DNA from: JACKJP01 sp050249695
Lineage (GTDB): Bacteria > Pseudomonadota > Alphaproteobacteria > Rhizobiales > Tepidamorphaceae
DNA: 64,000 nucleotides
Assembly: GCA_050249695.1 (NCBI GenBank)
Contig: JBFWQA010000001.1
Coordinates: forward strand, 682,001 to 746,000
Direction of reading: 5' to 3'
The first letter of the stretch is position 1; each line of letters opens with the position of its first letter. Of the stretch, positions 49,472 through 58,388 are shown piece by piece. The translations under genes were made by a program, and so were the position numbers. The notes under the pieces were generated by a model that searched no databases, was not told where the DNA came from, and saw only the letters and a list, made by a program, of their open reading frames with translations.

Positions 49472-52107
49472 GAATTACCCGCTTCAAGATCGGTGCGGAT
49501 TGCCTCAATGCCGCTATGGAAGCCACCGGCGGCAGGCTGAGCCGCGACCAGATCGAAGACGCCTTCAACGAGGTGGCACAGTACAAGCAGCGCCTTCAGG
49601 CCGAAGGCGGCACAGACCGCATGGGCGAGCGGCTGAAGTCCTTTGCCGAGCGGGAAGCGGAGCGAACCCGTATCGCCGCCGCGATGCAGCGGCGCCACGC
49701 CGCACTCAACATTCTGGTGCGCGACAGGCTGGACCAGCACGTCACCGGCCTCATCAATCAGGGCATGACGCCCCGCAAGGCGCTTCTGGCTGTATTCGAG
49801 GGCACGCAGAAGGGCGTCGAGGGCGGTCGCAATTCCGTCGCCGCACTGACCGGCGCCTATGAGGCACGCTATCTCGGTGGACTGTTTGCGGAGATTCAGG
49901 CCAATCGTCCACACCTGATCCATGCCCTTCGCGACCCGGCCATGGATACCGATATCACGATCGAGATGGCTGAACTCAGGGAAGGTGGAAAGCCCGGCAT
50001 CACCGGTAACGAGGATGCGAAATACATCGCGAAGGTGTTCTCGACCTATGCCGAATTGAGCCGCACTGATCTGAACAAGCTCGGGGCATCGATCGGCAAA
50101 CTGGATGGCTGGTCCGGCGCGCAGACCCATGACGACGTCAAGATGATCGCTGCCGGCAAGGATGCCTGGATCGAATCGGTCTGGACCAAACTGGACATGG
50201 CGCGCACCTTCCCCGATGTCGAAAACGGCGATCAGATCAAGGATGCGCTTTCCGATATCTATGACACGATCATCACCGGCCTGCCGAACAAACCGACGCC
50301 GCGTGAACTCGGGCAACGGGTAAATCCTGCGAACCTCGCCAAGAGGCTGGGGAAGTCTCGCGTCCTCCATTTCAAGGACGCGGAATCGGCCTTGGCCTAT
50401 CGCGCCGAATTTGGCTATGGCAACACGGTGTCCGGCATGATCGGGCATCTGAGAAACTCGGCCCGGTTCGCAGCCAATATGGAGGCGCTGGGCCCGAATC
50501 CGGAAGTCATGTTCGGTTCGCTCGTCGATGGCCTGAAACGGAAGATCAAGGAAGATCCGAAACTTTCTGATGCGCAGAAGCAGAAGCAAATAGCGTCTCT
50601 GACGCTGGATGCGGGCCCGCTTCGTCAGGCAATCGACATCGCGTCCGGTCTGGTATCCCGTCCCGTAAAGGTGACTGCGGCAAAGATAGGTTCCGATATC
50701 CGCGCGGCTCAGTCCATGGCGAAGCTGGGTGGCGCAGTCATTTCGTCCGTCTCGGATACAGTGACGGCGGGTGCAGCGTCGCAGTTTCGAGGCTCGGGCT
50801 TCTTCAAGGGTTTCACGGCGCAGATCGAGGGCATGATGCGCGGCCGGCCGAAGGGCGAGCGGGCGGAGATTTCATTTCTGGTCGGTGAGGGCTTTGATGG
50901 CCTGATCGGTCATATCGTGGCGCCCGCTGCCGCGGTAGATGGTCCTGTAGGGCGGCTGTCAAAGCTTCAGGAGACGTTCTTCCGCTGGAACGGCCTGACA
51001 TGGTGGACCGATATCCAGCGCGCCTCTGCGGGCCGCGTCATCGCTGCCGAAATGGGCATGAGGGCGAAGACATCCTTTGCCGATCTCCCGGCCAATTACA
51101 GACATGTGCTCGGGCTGCATTCGATCACGGAAGCGAAGTGGGAAGCGATCCGTAAGGCCGGGGCGCGGGAGGTCGAGGGCAAGGCATACATCACGCCGGA
51201 GCGCATCCGAGACGCCGATGACAGTAGCATCGAGCCGCTGGTTGCGGAGCGTATCGCGGCGGCGCGCACTTCCTTGAAGGTCGACGAGGCGAAAACGCCG
51301 GAGACCAAAGCGAAGCGTGAAGCGCAGTTTGCCGAGCGCAGGGCGGGCATCATCGAAGACGGCCGCCGCGATCTGGAACTGTCCGTGCTCCGCTTCTTCG
51401 CCGATGAAACCAGCTATGGCGTGGTCGAGGTGGATGCCAGGTCACGCCGAACGATGACGCTGGGCATGCGTCCCGGCACCATTGGCGGCGAGGCGATGCG
51501 TTTCATCGGGCAGTTCAAGGGCTTCCCCATGGCGTTTGCCCAGCGCGTCGGGGGCAGGGCGCTGTTCGGTCATCGCAAGGATGCCAGCATTCTGGAACGG
51601 ACCGCGCATATCGGCACGCTGCTCGCCGGGATGACGATGGCGGGCTACGCCGCGATGACGATGAAGGACGTGGCGCGAGGGTATTGGCCGCCGCGCGATC
51701 CGTCGAAGCCGGAGACATGGGCCGCAGCGTTCATTCAGGGCGGTGCTGCCGGCATCTATGGCGACTTCCTGTTCGGCAGGGTCAACCGGTTCGGTGGCGG
51801 GCTCGCGGAAACCGCCATGGGGCCGACATTCGGCGCGACTTTCGATCTCGCTGATATGGCGCTCCGGGCCCGTGACGCGGGCCTGAGTTCGGAAGAGGAA
51901 TTCCGGTTCGCTGAACTCGTCAACTTTGCGACGCAGAACACGCCCTACGCCAACCTGTTCTATGTGCGGCCGTCGCTTGACTACCTGTTCCTGAACTCGC
52001 TTCGAGAGGCGACCAGCCCCGGCTTCACCCGGCGCGTCCAGGGCAGGCGCAAGTCCGATTACGGGCAGGAGAGTTATTTTCCGAAGCCACTGACGCCGTT
52101 CAACTGA
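49468..52107 (+). CDS. Large internal ejection protein
   Basis: 879 aa from the ATG at 49468 (ATGA overlap). Long helical protein: DAFNEVAQYKQRLQAEGGTD, GVEGGRNSVAALTGAYEARY, GNTVSGMIGHLRNSARFAAN, LRFFADETSYGVVEVDARSR, and hydrophobic TLLAGMTMAGYAAMTMKDVA near 715. This is the large virion protein family of podoviruses with an MuF-free C-terminus. Likely spans the inner membrane during DNA injection. Confidence 0.8.
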   Translation: MRITRFKIGADCLNAAMEATGGRLSRDQIEDAFNEVAQYKQRLQAEGGTDRMGERLKSFAEREAERTRIAAAMQRRHAALNILVRDRLDQHVTGLINQGMTPRKALLAVFEGTQKGVEGGRNSVAALTGAYEARYLGGLFAEIQANRPHLIHALRDPAMDTDITIEMAELREGGKPGITGNEDAKYIAKVFSTYAELSRTDLNKLGASIGKLDGWSGAQTHDDVKMIAAGKDAWIESVWTKLDMARTFPDVENGDQIKDALSDIYDTIITGLPNKPTPRELGQRVNPANLAKRLGKSRVLHFKDAESALAYRAEFGYGNTVSGMIGHLRNSARFAANMEALGPNPEVMFGSLVDGLKRKIKEDPKLSDAQKQKQIASLTLDAGPLRQAIDIASGLVSRPVKVTAAKIGSDIRAAQSMAKLGGAVISSVSDTVTAGAASQFRGSGFFKGFTAQIEGMMRGRPKGERAEISFLVGEGFDGLIGHIVAPAAAVDGPVGRLSKLQETFFRWNGLTWWTDIQRASAGRVIAAEMGMRAKTSFADLPANYRHVLGLHSITEAKWEAIRKAGAREVEGKAYITPERIRDADDSSIEPLVAERIAAARTSLKVDEAKTPETKAKREAQFAERRAGIIEDGRRDLELSVLRFFADETSYGVVEVDARSRRTMTLGMRPGTIGGEAMRFIGQFKGFPMAFAQRVGGRALFGHRKDASILERTAHIGTLLAGMTMAGYAAMTMKDVARGYWPPRDPSKPETWAAAFIQGGAAGIYGDFLFGRVNRFGGGLAETAMGPTFGATFDLADMALRARDAGLSSEEEFRFAELVNFATQNTPYANLFYVRPSLDYLFLNSLREATSPGFTRRVQGRRKSDYGQESYFPKPLTPFN

Positions 52108-52363
52108 CGGCGAGAACAATCACCCCGGCAATGGCCGCGATTCCGGCCAGCATCAACAGCCATGTCCTGACGAGATGATCGGCGTCACGCGGGCCCGACG
52201 CGATGTAGCCGGTGATCCAGACAAAGCCGATGAGCCAGACGACCCCGACCGCGACGGGATGAACGATATCGGCATCGAGAAGAAGCCGCGCCGCCCCGGC
52301 CCAGCCAAGGCTGGCGATGACGAATGCCAGAAACTGCCGGCCCCCGCCGGATATCGAGCGCAT
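52100..52363 (-). CDS. Antisense small membrane protein, putative moron
   Basis: 87 aa from the ATG at 52363 with AGGTAGAG upstream; the frame opens to 52420, inside the tailspike start. Four likely membrane segments, e.g. FLAFVIASLGWAGAARLLL, VAVGVVWLIGFVWITGYIAS, LLMLAGIAAIAGVIVLAVS. It runs against all surrounding late genes and overlaps the ejection-protein end by 8 bp. Such reversed inserts are often lysogen-expressed morons. Function unknown. Confidence 0.6.
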   Translation of the reverse strand: MRSISGGGRQFLAFVIASLGWAGAARLLLDADIVHPVAVGVVWLIGFVWITGYIASGPRDADHLVRTWLLMLAGIAAIAGVIVLAVS

Positions 52364-52413
52364 CGCTCTACCTGACACCAGTCCAGACAGATCAGCAACC
52401 CCACGAGGGATAA

Positions 52414-54930
52414 ATGACAAGCTACGTTGACCAGATCACGGGCAACGGGGAAACCCTTGCCTACAAGGCGCCGTGCCGTGTCGCGACAACCGCCAGCATC
52501 ACGCTGTCCGGGCTTCAGTCGATCGATGGTGTCACGGTCGTTGCCGATGACAGGGTGCTGGTGCGCAGTCAGACCGATGCCAGCCAGAACGGCATCTACA
52601 TAGCGAGCACCGGGGTATGGCAGCGCGCCCGCGACATGGACAGCAACCGTGATCTGACGAAGGGAACCCGCGTCACGGTCATTGAAGGATCGACGCTAGC
52701 CGGCAAGGAATATTACGTCGCCAGTTCCAACCCGATCAGCCTGGGGACGGATGATATCACGTTCACAGAGACGCTGAGTTCTGATGCCGGGTCTTCGGCT
52801 GCTGCGGCTGCCGCCGCTCAAACAGCCGCTGAGGCCGCTCAGGGTGCTGCTGAGACAGCAGAAGGCAATGCGTCGGACAGTGAGGACGCAGCGGCAGCGA
52901 GCGCGCTTGAGGCCGCCAATTCTATCGCGGCGCTGCGGTTCACGTTTTCCACCACTACGACCGATTCTGATCCCGGTGCGGGCACGTTCCGGCTGAACAA
53001 TGCCGACCCCGCCTCTGCCACGGGGGCCTATATCGATAATGCCGATGCCGACGGCGTCACGGTTTCCTCGATACTGGACGAATGGGATGACAGCACCAGC
53101 ACGACTAAAGGCAATCTGACGATCCGTTCCTTGAGCGATGCCACGATCCGGCGTGTGTTCAACGTGACCGGATCGGTGGTGGACGGTACGGGCTACCGCA
53201 AGCTGACGCTGACCTATGTCGGCGGCGCCGGGACGCTGACCAACGGCATGTCGTGCGCGCTCGCATTCGACCGCGTCGGGGATAAGGGAAACACAGGAGA
53301 CGACGGCGTTGTGCAAACCGTTGCGGCTGGCACCGGTATCAGCGTCGATGCCTCAGACCCGGCAAACCCCATTGTCACGGCCACGGTACTCGATGAGGAC
53401 GACATGGCCTCTGACAGCGCCACGCGCGCTCCTTCTCAGCAGTCGGTCAAGGCCTATGTGGATGACAATGCGGGCGGCTCTGTTGTAGCGACCAGAACGG
53501 CGCTGAAAGCCCTGTCTCCCGCTGCCGGCGATCTGGCAACGCTGACCGAAGCGGGCCGCGAGGGGGTGTTCAAATTCGATAGCTCGGACCTGTCCACGGA
53601 AGTCGCGGCGGACACGCAGGAAGGTATTTACGTGTCGCCCGGCGACGGTTCGTCCGGCGCGTGGGTGCGCATCTATACCGGGCCTGTCGATGTCCGGTGG
53701 TTCGGTGCAAGTGCCGGCGCGGCGAATAACTCCACGGCATTCCAGGCCGCAAATGATTTTCTTTCCGCCATATATTCGTCCGGCGAGATCATCGTCCCAG
53801 CGGGCACGTTCACGTTCACCAGCAATTTTAACATTTCCAAGCAGATCAGGCTCGCCGGCCAAGGCTATGCCTCACACCTGACCTTCACGGCGGCCTCGCT
53901 CGTCGTCTCCGGTATCGTTGAGGGCGAGCACGTCACGCATTGGTCAATTGCCAATATCAGTGTCAGCCGCACCGGCACGGCAGGGACGGCGGTCTTGTTC
54001 GATGGCGACGGCACGGGCGGATCAAATGAAGGCGCGATCCGGTTCGACGTTCAAAATCTCTGGATCACCGGATCGACCGGCGACGGCCTGACGATGCGCA
54101 ACACCTATATCGGTTCAATCTTCAACCCGATTATCCGGGGATGCGCCGGGACCGGTATCGTGATCGAACTGGACACGGTGGCCTCCACAGTCTCAGCAAA
54201 CAACATCAACATTTTCGGCGGCGAGATTCAAAGCTGCGATATAGGCATGGAGGTTGCGGGCTGCCAGACCATCGGTCTGTTCGGCACGGCTGTTGAAGGC
54301 AACACCAGCGGCGGCATCGATCTGCAAGGCAATGTGCGGTCCTTCGGCCATCACTTCGGGTATTATGAAGCGAATGGCGGCTACGATGTGAGGGTGGGCA
54401 GCGCCGCAACAACCGGCTACAGCCACAGCTTCTACAACTGCTTCTTTGCAGACAGTACGGCGGGCAAGGACTACGCCATTGACGCCATGCGCTCGTCTAA
54501 TCTGACCGTCGATACCTGCTATTTCAACGGTTACAGCGTGGCCGGCGTGCGGAACAATCCTGCAACCGCGAACTCAGTGCTCGGCGTGGTTCGGAATTGC
54601 CATTCGGATGGAACCATCGTTTCCGGCGAGGATCGGAATTTCGGTCGTGAACTGAAAGCGCGGCAGCTTACGGCGTCGGGCGCGCTGGACTTCGCGTCCA
54701 TTGCGGATGGCGATGAAGCAGTGCTGACCATCACGGTGACCGGGGCCGTGGCCGGCGACTTCTGTCAGGTGGCGACCGCGCAGAACCTGCAAGGCATGGT
54801 CATCAACGCCAATTGCCGCACCGCCGACACGGTTGATGTTACCGTCTCCAACAATACAGGCGGGGCTATCGATTTACCGAATACGACCTATCGCGTCGTC
54901 GTGACGCCGCGCACGGTCTGGTTTGCCTAA
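52414..54930 (+). CDS. Tailspike / receptor-binding protein
   Basis: 838 aa. The N-terminal part (1-130: VRSQTDASQNGIYIASTGVW, EYYVASSNPISLGTDDITFT) is a particle-binding domain seen in podovirus fibres, followed by an Ala/Glu coiled coil (about 128-175). From about 420 it is pectate-lyase-like: DVRWFGASAGAANNSTAFQA, IIVPAGTFTFTSNFN and a parallel beta-helix with repeated GxxxGxxxxxN turns to about 740. A short jelly-roll-like end follows. It should bind, and perhaps cleave, host polysaccharide. Confidence 0.85.
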   Translation: MTSYVDQITGNGETLAYKAPCRVATTASITLSGLQSIDGVTVVADDRVLVRSQTDASQNGIYIASTGVWQRARDMDSNRDLTKGTRVTVIEGSTLAGKEYYVASSNPISLGTDDITFTETLSSDAGSSAAAAAAAQTAAEAAQGAAETAEGNASDSEDAAAASALEAANSIAALRFTFSTTTTDSDPGAGTFRLNNADPASATGAYIDNADADGVTVSSILDEWDDSTSTTKGNLTIRSLSDATIRRVFNVTGSVVDGTGYRKLTLTYVGGAGTLTNGMSCALAFDRVGDKGNTGDDGVVQTVAAGTGISVDASDPANPIVTATVLDEDDMASDSATRAPSQQSVKAYVDDNAGGSVVATRTALKALSPAAGDLATLTEAGREGVFKFDSSDLSTEVAADTQEGIYVSPGDGSSGAWVRIYTGPVDVRWFGASAGAANNSTAFQAANDFLSAIYSSGEIIVPAGTFTFTSNFNISKQIRLAGQGYASHLTFTAASLVVSGIVEGEHVTHWSIANISVSRTGTAGTAVLFDGDGTGGSNEGAIRFDVQNLWITGSTGDGLTMRNTYIGSIFNPIIRGCAGTGIVIELDTVASTVSANNINIFGGEIQSCDIGMEVAGCQTIGLFGTAVEGNTSGGIDLQGNVRSFGHHFGYYEANGGYDVRVGSAATTGYSHSFYNCFFADSTAGKDYAIDAMRSSNLTVDTCYFNGYSVAGVRNNPATANSVLGVVRNCHSDGTIVSGEDRNFGRELKARQLTASGALDFASIADGDEAVLTITVTGAVAGDFCQVATAQNLQGMVINANCRTADTVDVTVSNNTGGAIDLPNTTYRVVVTPRTVWFA

Positions 54931-54932
54931 GA

Positions 54933-55724
54933 TTATTGGTAGCCAAGACGGCGAAGCGCGCCACCGCCATAGTGATTGAAAATCTCGACAGCCTCGGGGG
55001 AATAATCGTCTTGCCACCCGCCGACCTTGCCCCGTCGCACAAACTGGCCTGCGCCGCCCTTGGCGTTTTTTATTGAAAAGCGTTCCGCGACCTCACGAGC
55101 CCGATGTTCGCTCGCGTGTTCAGGAGCAATGCGAAGCATGAGCCGATGGAGCGAGGATGAGGGGTCGCGGGAGAAGTCTTCATACAAGACATGTACAAAA
55201 CGGGTTTCGTCCGCCCAATGGGAGGCAAATTCTGGCCATGTGAAGGATGGGTAAGATGGCCTCTTGAGTTCGCGCTCCAGAAACTCTGGCAAGTTACTGC
55301 GAATGTCATGATAATCGCGGAATCGATACTTCGCTCGCATGTGATCAACAAAGGCGTGGTTGAAGGGCTTGTCTACGAATTTGAAGAGTGAGTGGAAGTA
55401 GAAACTCGACATAACATCACGGCCATCTCGCCAGACCAGCACCCCTCGCGGCATGAGCCCTCGCCGATAGTAATGGGCCTTCAGTACCTGGGGCTCCACA
55501 GGGGGCGTCACGTTGTCGTGGAATGGAAGCCGGGCCATCTCGGCCAACATGGCAGAAATCCATGTTCCACCGGATTTCGGGAACTCATTCACAACAATTA
55601 CAGGCCGTACATTTGCGTAAAGGTGCGCTATGGCGGTCCGCTTCAAAGAGCGGCGCAAATTTCGGAAACGAACGCGGCGCATGACGGGCTGGGTTCTCAT
55701 CTGAATCAATGCACTGGCCTGCAC
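54933..55724 (-). CDS. PAPS-dependent sulfotransferase, lysogenic-conversion candidate
   Basis: 263 aa. The 5'-phosphosulfate loop FPKSGGTWISAML (48-60), 3'-phosphate segment WRDGRDVMSSF (98-108) and the late RRGKVGGWQDDYSPE, equivalent to the RKGxxGDWKNxFT motif, are all intact. The tailspike stops two bp from its stop on the other strand. By eye its GC is clearly lower than the flanking phage genes, suggesting separate acquisition. It may sulfate host surface polysaccharide. Confidence 0.88.
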   Translation of the reverse strand: MQASALIQMRTQPVMRRVRFRNLRRSLKRTAIAHLYANVRPVIVVNEFPKSGGTWISAMLAEMARLPFHDNVTPPVEPQVLKAHYYRRGLMPRGVLVWRDGRDVMSSFYFHSLFKFVDKPFNHAFVDHMRAKYRFRDYHDIRSNLPEFLERELKRPSYPSFTWPEFASHWADETRFVHVLYEDFSRDPSSSLHRLMLRIAPEHASEHRAREVAERFSIKNAKGGAGQFVRRGKVGGWQDDYSPEAVEIFNHYGGGALRRLGYQ

Positions 55725-55770
55725 AATAAACGGCGCCCGGCCAGCATCAAGACATAACGGATATTCTCTG

Positions 55771-56271
55771 ATGACGCACGCTCTTCGGGGCGCGCTGCGG
55801 CTTGCCTGTGTGCTCGCCGTGGCGCTGCCGACGCTCGCCTATGCTGAGCCTTCCGATCTGATCCCGCCCCAAGGTGGACTTAACGCCCCGCGTTCAGTCG
55901 GCCATTCGAGGATCGTCGCGATCGCCCGCGCCGACATCGGGAAGAACCCCACCGGCATGCGCTATCTCTGGTGCCAGGCGGCAGTGAACCGCTGGGTGCA
56001 GAAGGCGGGCTACCGGCCTACCGGAAGCAACCACTCGTCGTCGTCGCTCAAATGGCAGCGCGTGTCCCGCGCATCTGCCCGGCCGGGCGATATCGTCTAT
56101 CGCCCGCGTCGTGGTGGCGGCCATGTCGAACTGTTCGTGCGCTGGGCCAATTCGGCCCGGACCCGCTACGTGGCGATCACGGGCAATTCCTGCGGAAAGC
56201 GCGGTCGCCGCTATGTCTGCGAGGTCACGCGTACCGTCTCCGGCGCGCATCGCTTTGTCCGCCCGCGATGA
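55771..56271 (+). CDS. Secreted NlpC/CHAP-like peptidoglycan hydrolase
   Basis: 166 aa. Signal peptide 1-25 (ending AYA). YLWCQAAVNRWVQKAGYRPT gives the nucleophile Cys68; GDIVYRPRRGGGHVELFVRW gives His118. This is the CA-type NlpC/P60-like phage hydrolase of the TIGR02594 sort. Cleaves cell-wall peptides from the periplasm. First gene of the lysis block. Confidence 0.75.
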   Translation: MTHALRGALRLACVLAVALPTLAYAEPSDLIPPQGGLNAPRSVGHSRIVAIARADIGKNPTGMRYLWCQAAVNRWVQKAGYRPTGSNHSSSSLKWQRVSRASARPGDIVYRPRRGGGHVELFVRWANSARTRYVAITGNSCGKRGRRYVCEVTRTVSGAHRFVRPR

Positions 56272-56351
56272 ACCGCTTCATCGGATTCCTGATCGTCTAT
56301 TTGCTGGTGCTCGCTTTCGTGATCGGCGCCGGCCTTCTCACAGTGAGGTAA
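56268..56351 (+). CDS. 27-aa membrane peptide
   Basis: MNRFIGFLIVYLLVLAFVIG then AGLLTVR: one membrane segment. Start overlaps the previous TGA as ATGA. Size and position suit a pinholin-like or lysis-accessory peptide. Confidence 0.55.
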   Translation: MNRFIGFLIVYLLVLAFVIGAGLLTVR

Positions 56352-56355
56352 GCCC

Positions 56356-57093
56356 ATGAAAGTCGACTATGAGGTCGCGCTTGAAATCCTGTCGCATGAA
56401 GCAATCGTCCGGCAGGCGTACCGGGACAGCGTGAATGTCTGGACATGGAGCGCCGGGATTACCTCCGCTTCGGGCCATGCCGTCGAACGCTATATCGGCA
56501 AACCGCAACCCATGGAGCATTGCCTTGCGGTCTATGCGTGGTTGCTGGAAACCAAATATGCGCCGGCCGTTCGCGCCGCCTTTGCCGGATGCAGGCTGAG
56601 CAAGGCGCAATTCGCCGCGGCTCTATCCTTCCACTGGAATACCGGCGCCATCGGTCGCGCTTCCTGGGTGAAGCATTTCAAGGCCGGCAACATCGCCAAG
56701 GCGCGCAAGGCCTTCATGGACTGGCGCAAGCCACCCGAGATCAAAGAACGCCGTGAGGCGGAACGCGATCTATTCTTCGATGGCAAGTGGTCGAACAAGG
56801 GCACGGTGACGGAATACACCCGCGTCACGGCACGCGGCACGCCGGATTGGTCAAGTGCCAAGAAGGTGAACATCGAGGCCGCACTTCGATCCGCGCTCGC
56901 AGGGCCACAGAAGCCCGCTGAGACGCAAACGCCACTTCCGCCGCGCCCTGACACCGGCCAAGTGCCGGACAGCGCCTCAGTACCCCGGAAAACAGGCACG
57001 GCGGCCGTTGTCATCGCCGTCCTTGGAGCGTTGGCCGCTGCCGGTGCTGCGGCGTGGGACAAAATTTCAAACATCATAGGAGGGCTTTTCTGA
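56356..57093 (+). CDS. GH24 lysozyme (endolysin) with C-terminal membrane segment
   Basis: 245 aa. The T4-type catalytic triad fits exactly: Glu15, eight residues, Asp24, five residues, Thr30 (HEAIVRQAYRDSVNVWTWSAG). LSFHWNTGAIGRASWVKHFK is the family's second conserved part. After a Pro-rich linker a hydrophobic GTAAVVIAVLGALAAAGAAA ends the protein, so this lysozyme is probably membrane-tethered. TGATG overlap to a holin-like gene. Confidence 0.88.
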   Translation: MKVDYEVALEILSHEAIVRQAYRDSVNVWTWSAGITSASGHAVERYIGKPQPMEHCLAVYAWLLETKYAPAVRAAFAGCRLSKAQFAAALSFHWNTGAIGRASWVKHFKAGNIAKARKAFMDWRKPPEIKERREAERDLFFDGKWSNKGTVTEYTRVTARGTPDWSSAKKVNIEAALRSALAGPQKPAETQTPLPPRPDTGQVPDSASVPRKTGTAAVVIAVLGALAAAGAAAWDKISNIIGGLF

Positions 57094-57299
57094 TGTGGGC
57101 CAGGATCAAGAAATTCTTCAACGACAGCGAAACGATTTTCTACGCGCGCTTGCAGGCGTTCATCGGCTTCGTCGTCATCGCCGTGACCTATATCGATCCG
57201 TCGCTGATCGTGCCGGTGCTCGGTGATTGGGCGCCGTATTTCCTGCTGGCAAATGGGATCGCTACTGAGGTTTTACGTCGTCGTCGTTCTGATCTTTAA
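57093..57299 (+). CDS. Holin-like membrane protein
   Basis: 68 aa from the ATG at 57093. LQAFIGFVVIAVTYIDPSLI and VLGDWAPYFLLANGIATEVL are two membrane segments with a charged RRRRSDL end, a class II/III holin layout. Directly follows the lysozyme. Its 3' 38 bp overlap the HNH gene on the other strand. Confidence 0.7.
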   Translation: MWARIKKFFNDSETIFYARLQAFIGFVVIAVTYIDPSLIVPVLGDWAPYFLLANGIATEVLRRRRSDL

Positions 57300-57969
57300 T
57301 GGTGCGCGATTGATAGAGCTGGATTCGAGATACAGACGACTGCCGTATCCCGAACATCCTCCCTATCTCAGCCTGAGATATTCTGCCTCGCAATCGCCTG
57401 ATTGTATCTACGTCATCGTCAGACAAGCGAGCATTAGGGTGCCGTTCGCCGAATTGCAGCGTACCATGCCGGAGTTTGTCGGCATCGTTCTCTTTGGGCG
57501 TAGCCCATCGCAAATGGTGCGGGTTGACGCAGGAGGAGTTTCCGCAGCCGTGGGCTGCTTGATGCCTTTGGCTAGGCGCTCCCCCGTGAACCTCCTCGCA
57601 CACGACCCGATGGGCTAGTTGCTTCCGCCCGCCCCATTGAACTTGGCCATACCCTTGAGCGTTTCGCAGGAAAGGCCACTCTAGGCAGATATCAGCATCG
57701 AATGGGATGGCTATTGCGGTTATGAAACTGTGAGCCTCCCCAGTAGGTATTCTGCCCTTCGTCGGGTCACCGTGACGCATCCAGCGGTGATAGTGCCTGT
57801 CGCACCAGCCACGGCAGACGGCTTCTCTATCGCAGCCGTTAATTGAGCACGGGGACGTTTTCCTTAGTGGGTTTGAGCGGCGCCATTTTTCATAGTGCCA
57901 ATGGCACCACCCGCGCGCCAAGACGGGCTTGCTGCAATCGGGAATCGAACATAGACGAGAAGTAGCCAT
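57262..57969 (-). CDS. HNH homing endonuclease, antisense in the lysis block
   Basis: 235 aa. Two N-terminal zinc knuckles (CSIPDCSKPVLARGWCHWHY; CSINGCDREAVCRGWCDRHY), an HNH core AHRVVCEEVHGGAPSQRHQA with HGCGNSSCVNPHHLRWATPK, and a C-terminal HTH ISQAEIGRMFGIRQSSVSRI. Lower GC than the phage and opposite to the lysis genes. It separates the holin from the spanin genes, so it is probably a homing insertion. Confidence 0.85.
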   Translation of the reverse strand: MATSRLCSIPDCSKPVLARGWCHWHYEKWRRSNPLRKTSPCSINGCDREAVCRGWCDRHYHRWMRHGDPTKGRIPTGEAHSFITAIAIPFDADICLEWPFLRNAQGYGQVQWGGRKQLAHRVVCEEVHGGAPSQRHQAAHGCGNSSCVNPHHLRWATPKENDADKLRHGTLQFGERHPNARLSDDDVDTIRRLRGRISQAEIGRMFGIRQSSVSRIQLYQSRTIKDQNDDDVKPQ

Positions 57970-58023
57970 GCGGAGCCTCCATCGCTTCCGTGGTCAGAAC
58001 CCGCTCGCGGCGCAGCAACGCCC

Positions 58024-58040
58024 GGCGGGTTCGCCTTTTT
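58024..58040 (+). terminator. Short terminator-like hairpin
   Basis: GGCG-GGTT-CGCC then TTTTT. Lies between the HNH gene start and the spanin genes on the plus strand. Only four stem pairs. Confidence 0.45.
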
Positions 58041-58065
58041 ATCACTAGCGAATCTAGAAAGGAAT

Positions 58066-58122
58066 ATGTCGATGGAGCGATCGACCGAATACCTGCGCCG
58101 CCGGCGCGCGGATGATCTGTGA
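58066..58122 (+). CDS. 18-aa leader-type ORF before spanins
   Basis: MSMERSTEYLRRRRADDL with AAAGGAA just upstream; its TGA shares a base with the next ATG. It may simply couple translation of the inner spanin. Weak evidence. Confidence 0.35.
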   Translation: MSMERSTEYLRRRRADDL

Positions 58123-58388
58123 TGGGCGCGCTTTCCATCGTTGGCCTGATCTGGCGCCTCGCCACGTCGAAGGCCGGTATGGTCATCATCGCGGGCGGTA
58201 TCGTTGTCGTTGGCGTCCTCTACTACGGCAGCACGCGCTACCAGGCCGGCTGGGACGATGCGCTGGCGACCGTCGCTCAGATGAACGACGAGGCCGCCGA
58301 AGCTGCCGGCGAGGCCGCGCGCACCGTAACCGACTGTATCGATCAAGGAGGTACATGGGATGTCACGAATGGCTCTTGCGATCGCTAG
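58122..58388 (+). CDS. Inner-membrane spanin-like protein
   Basis: 88 aa from the ATG at 58122. N-terminal membrane segment (about 18-36, AGMVIIAGGIVVVGVLYYGS) and a periplasmic helix ATVAQMNDEAAEAAGEAART. The lipoprotein gene starts inside it in the +1 frame, as in Rz/Rz1 pairs. Confidence 0.7.
   Translation: MGALSIVGLIWRLATSKAGMVIIAGGIVVVGVLYYGSTRYQAGWDDALATVAQMNDEAAEAAGEAARTVTDCIDQGGTWDVTNGSCDR

Noticed and set aside
52414..55724. Diversity-generating retroelement near the tailspike, as in BPP-1
   Set aside because: No reverse transcriptase gene or template/variable repeat pair is visible.
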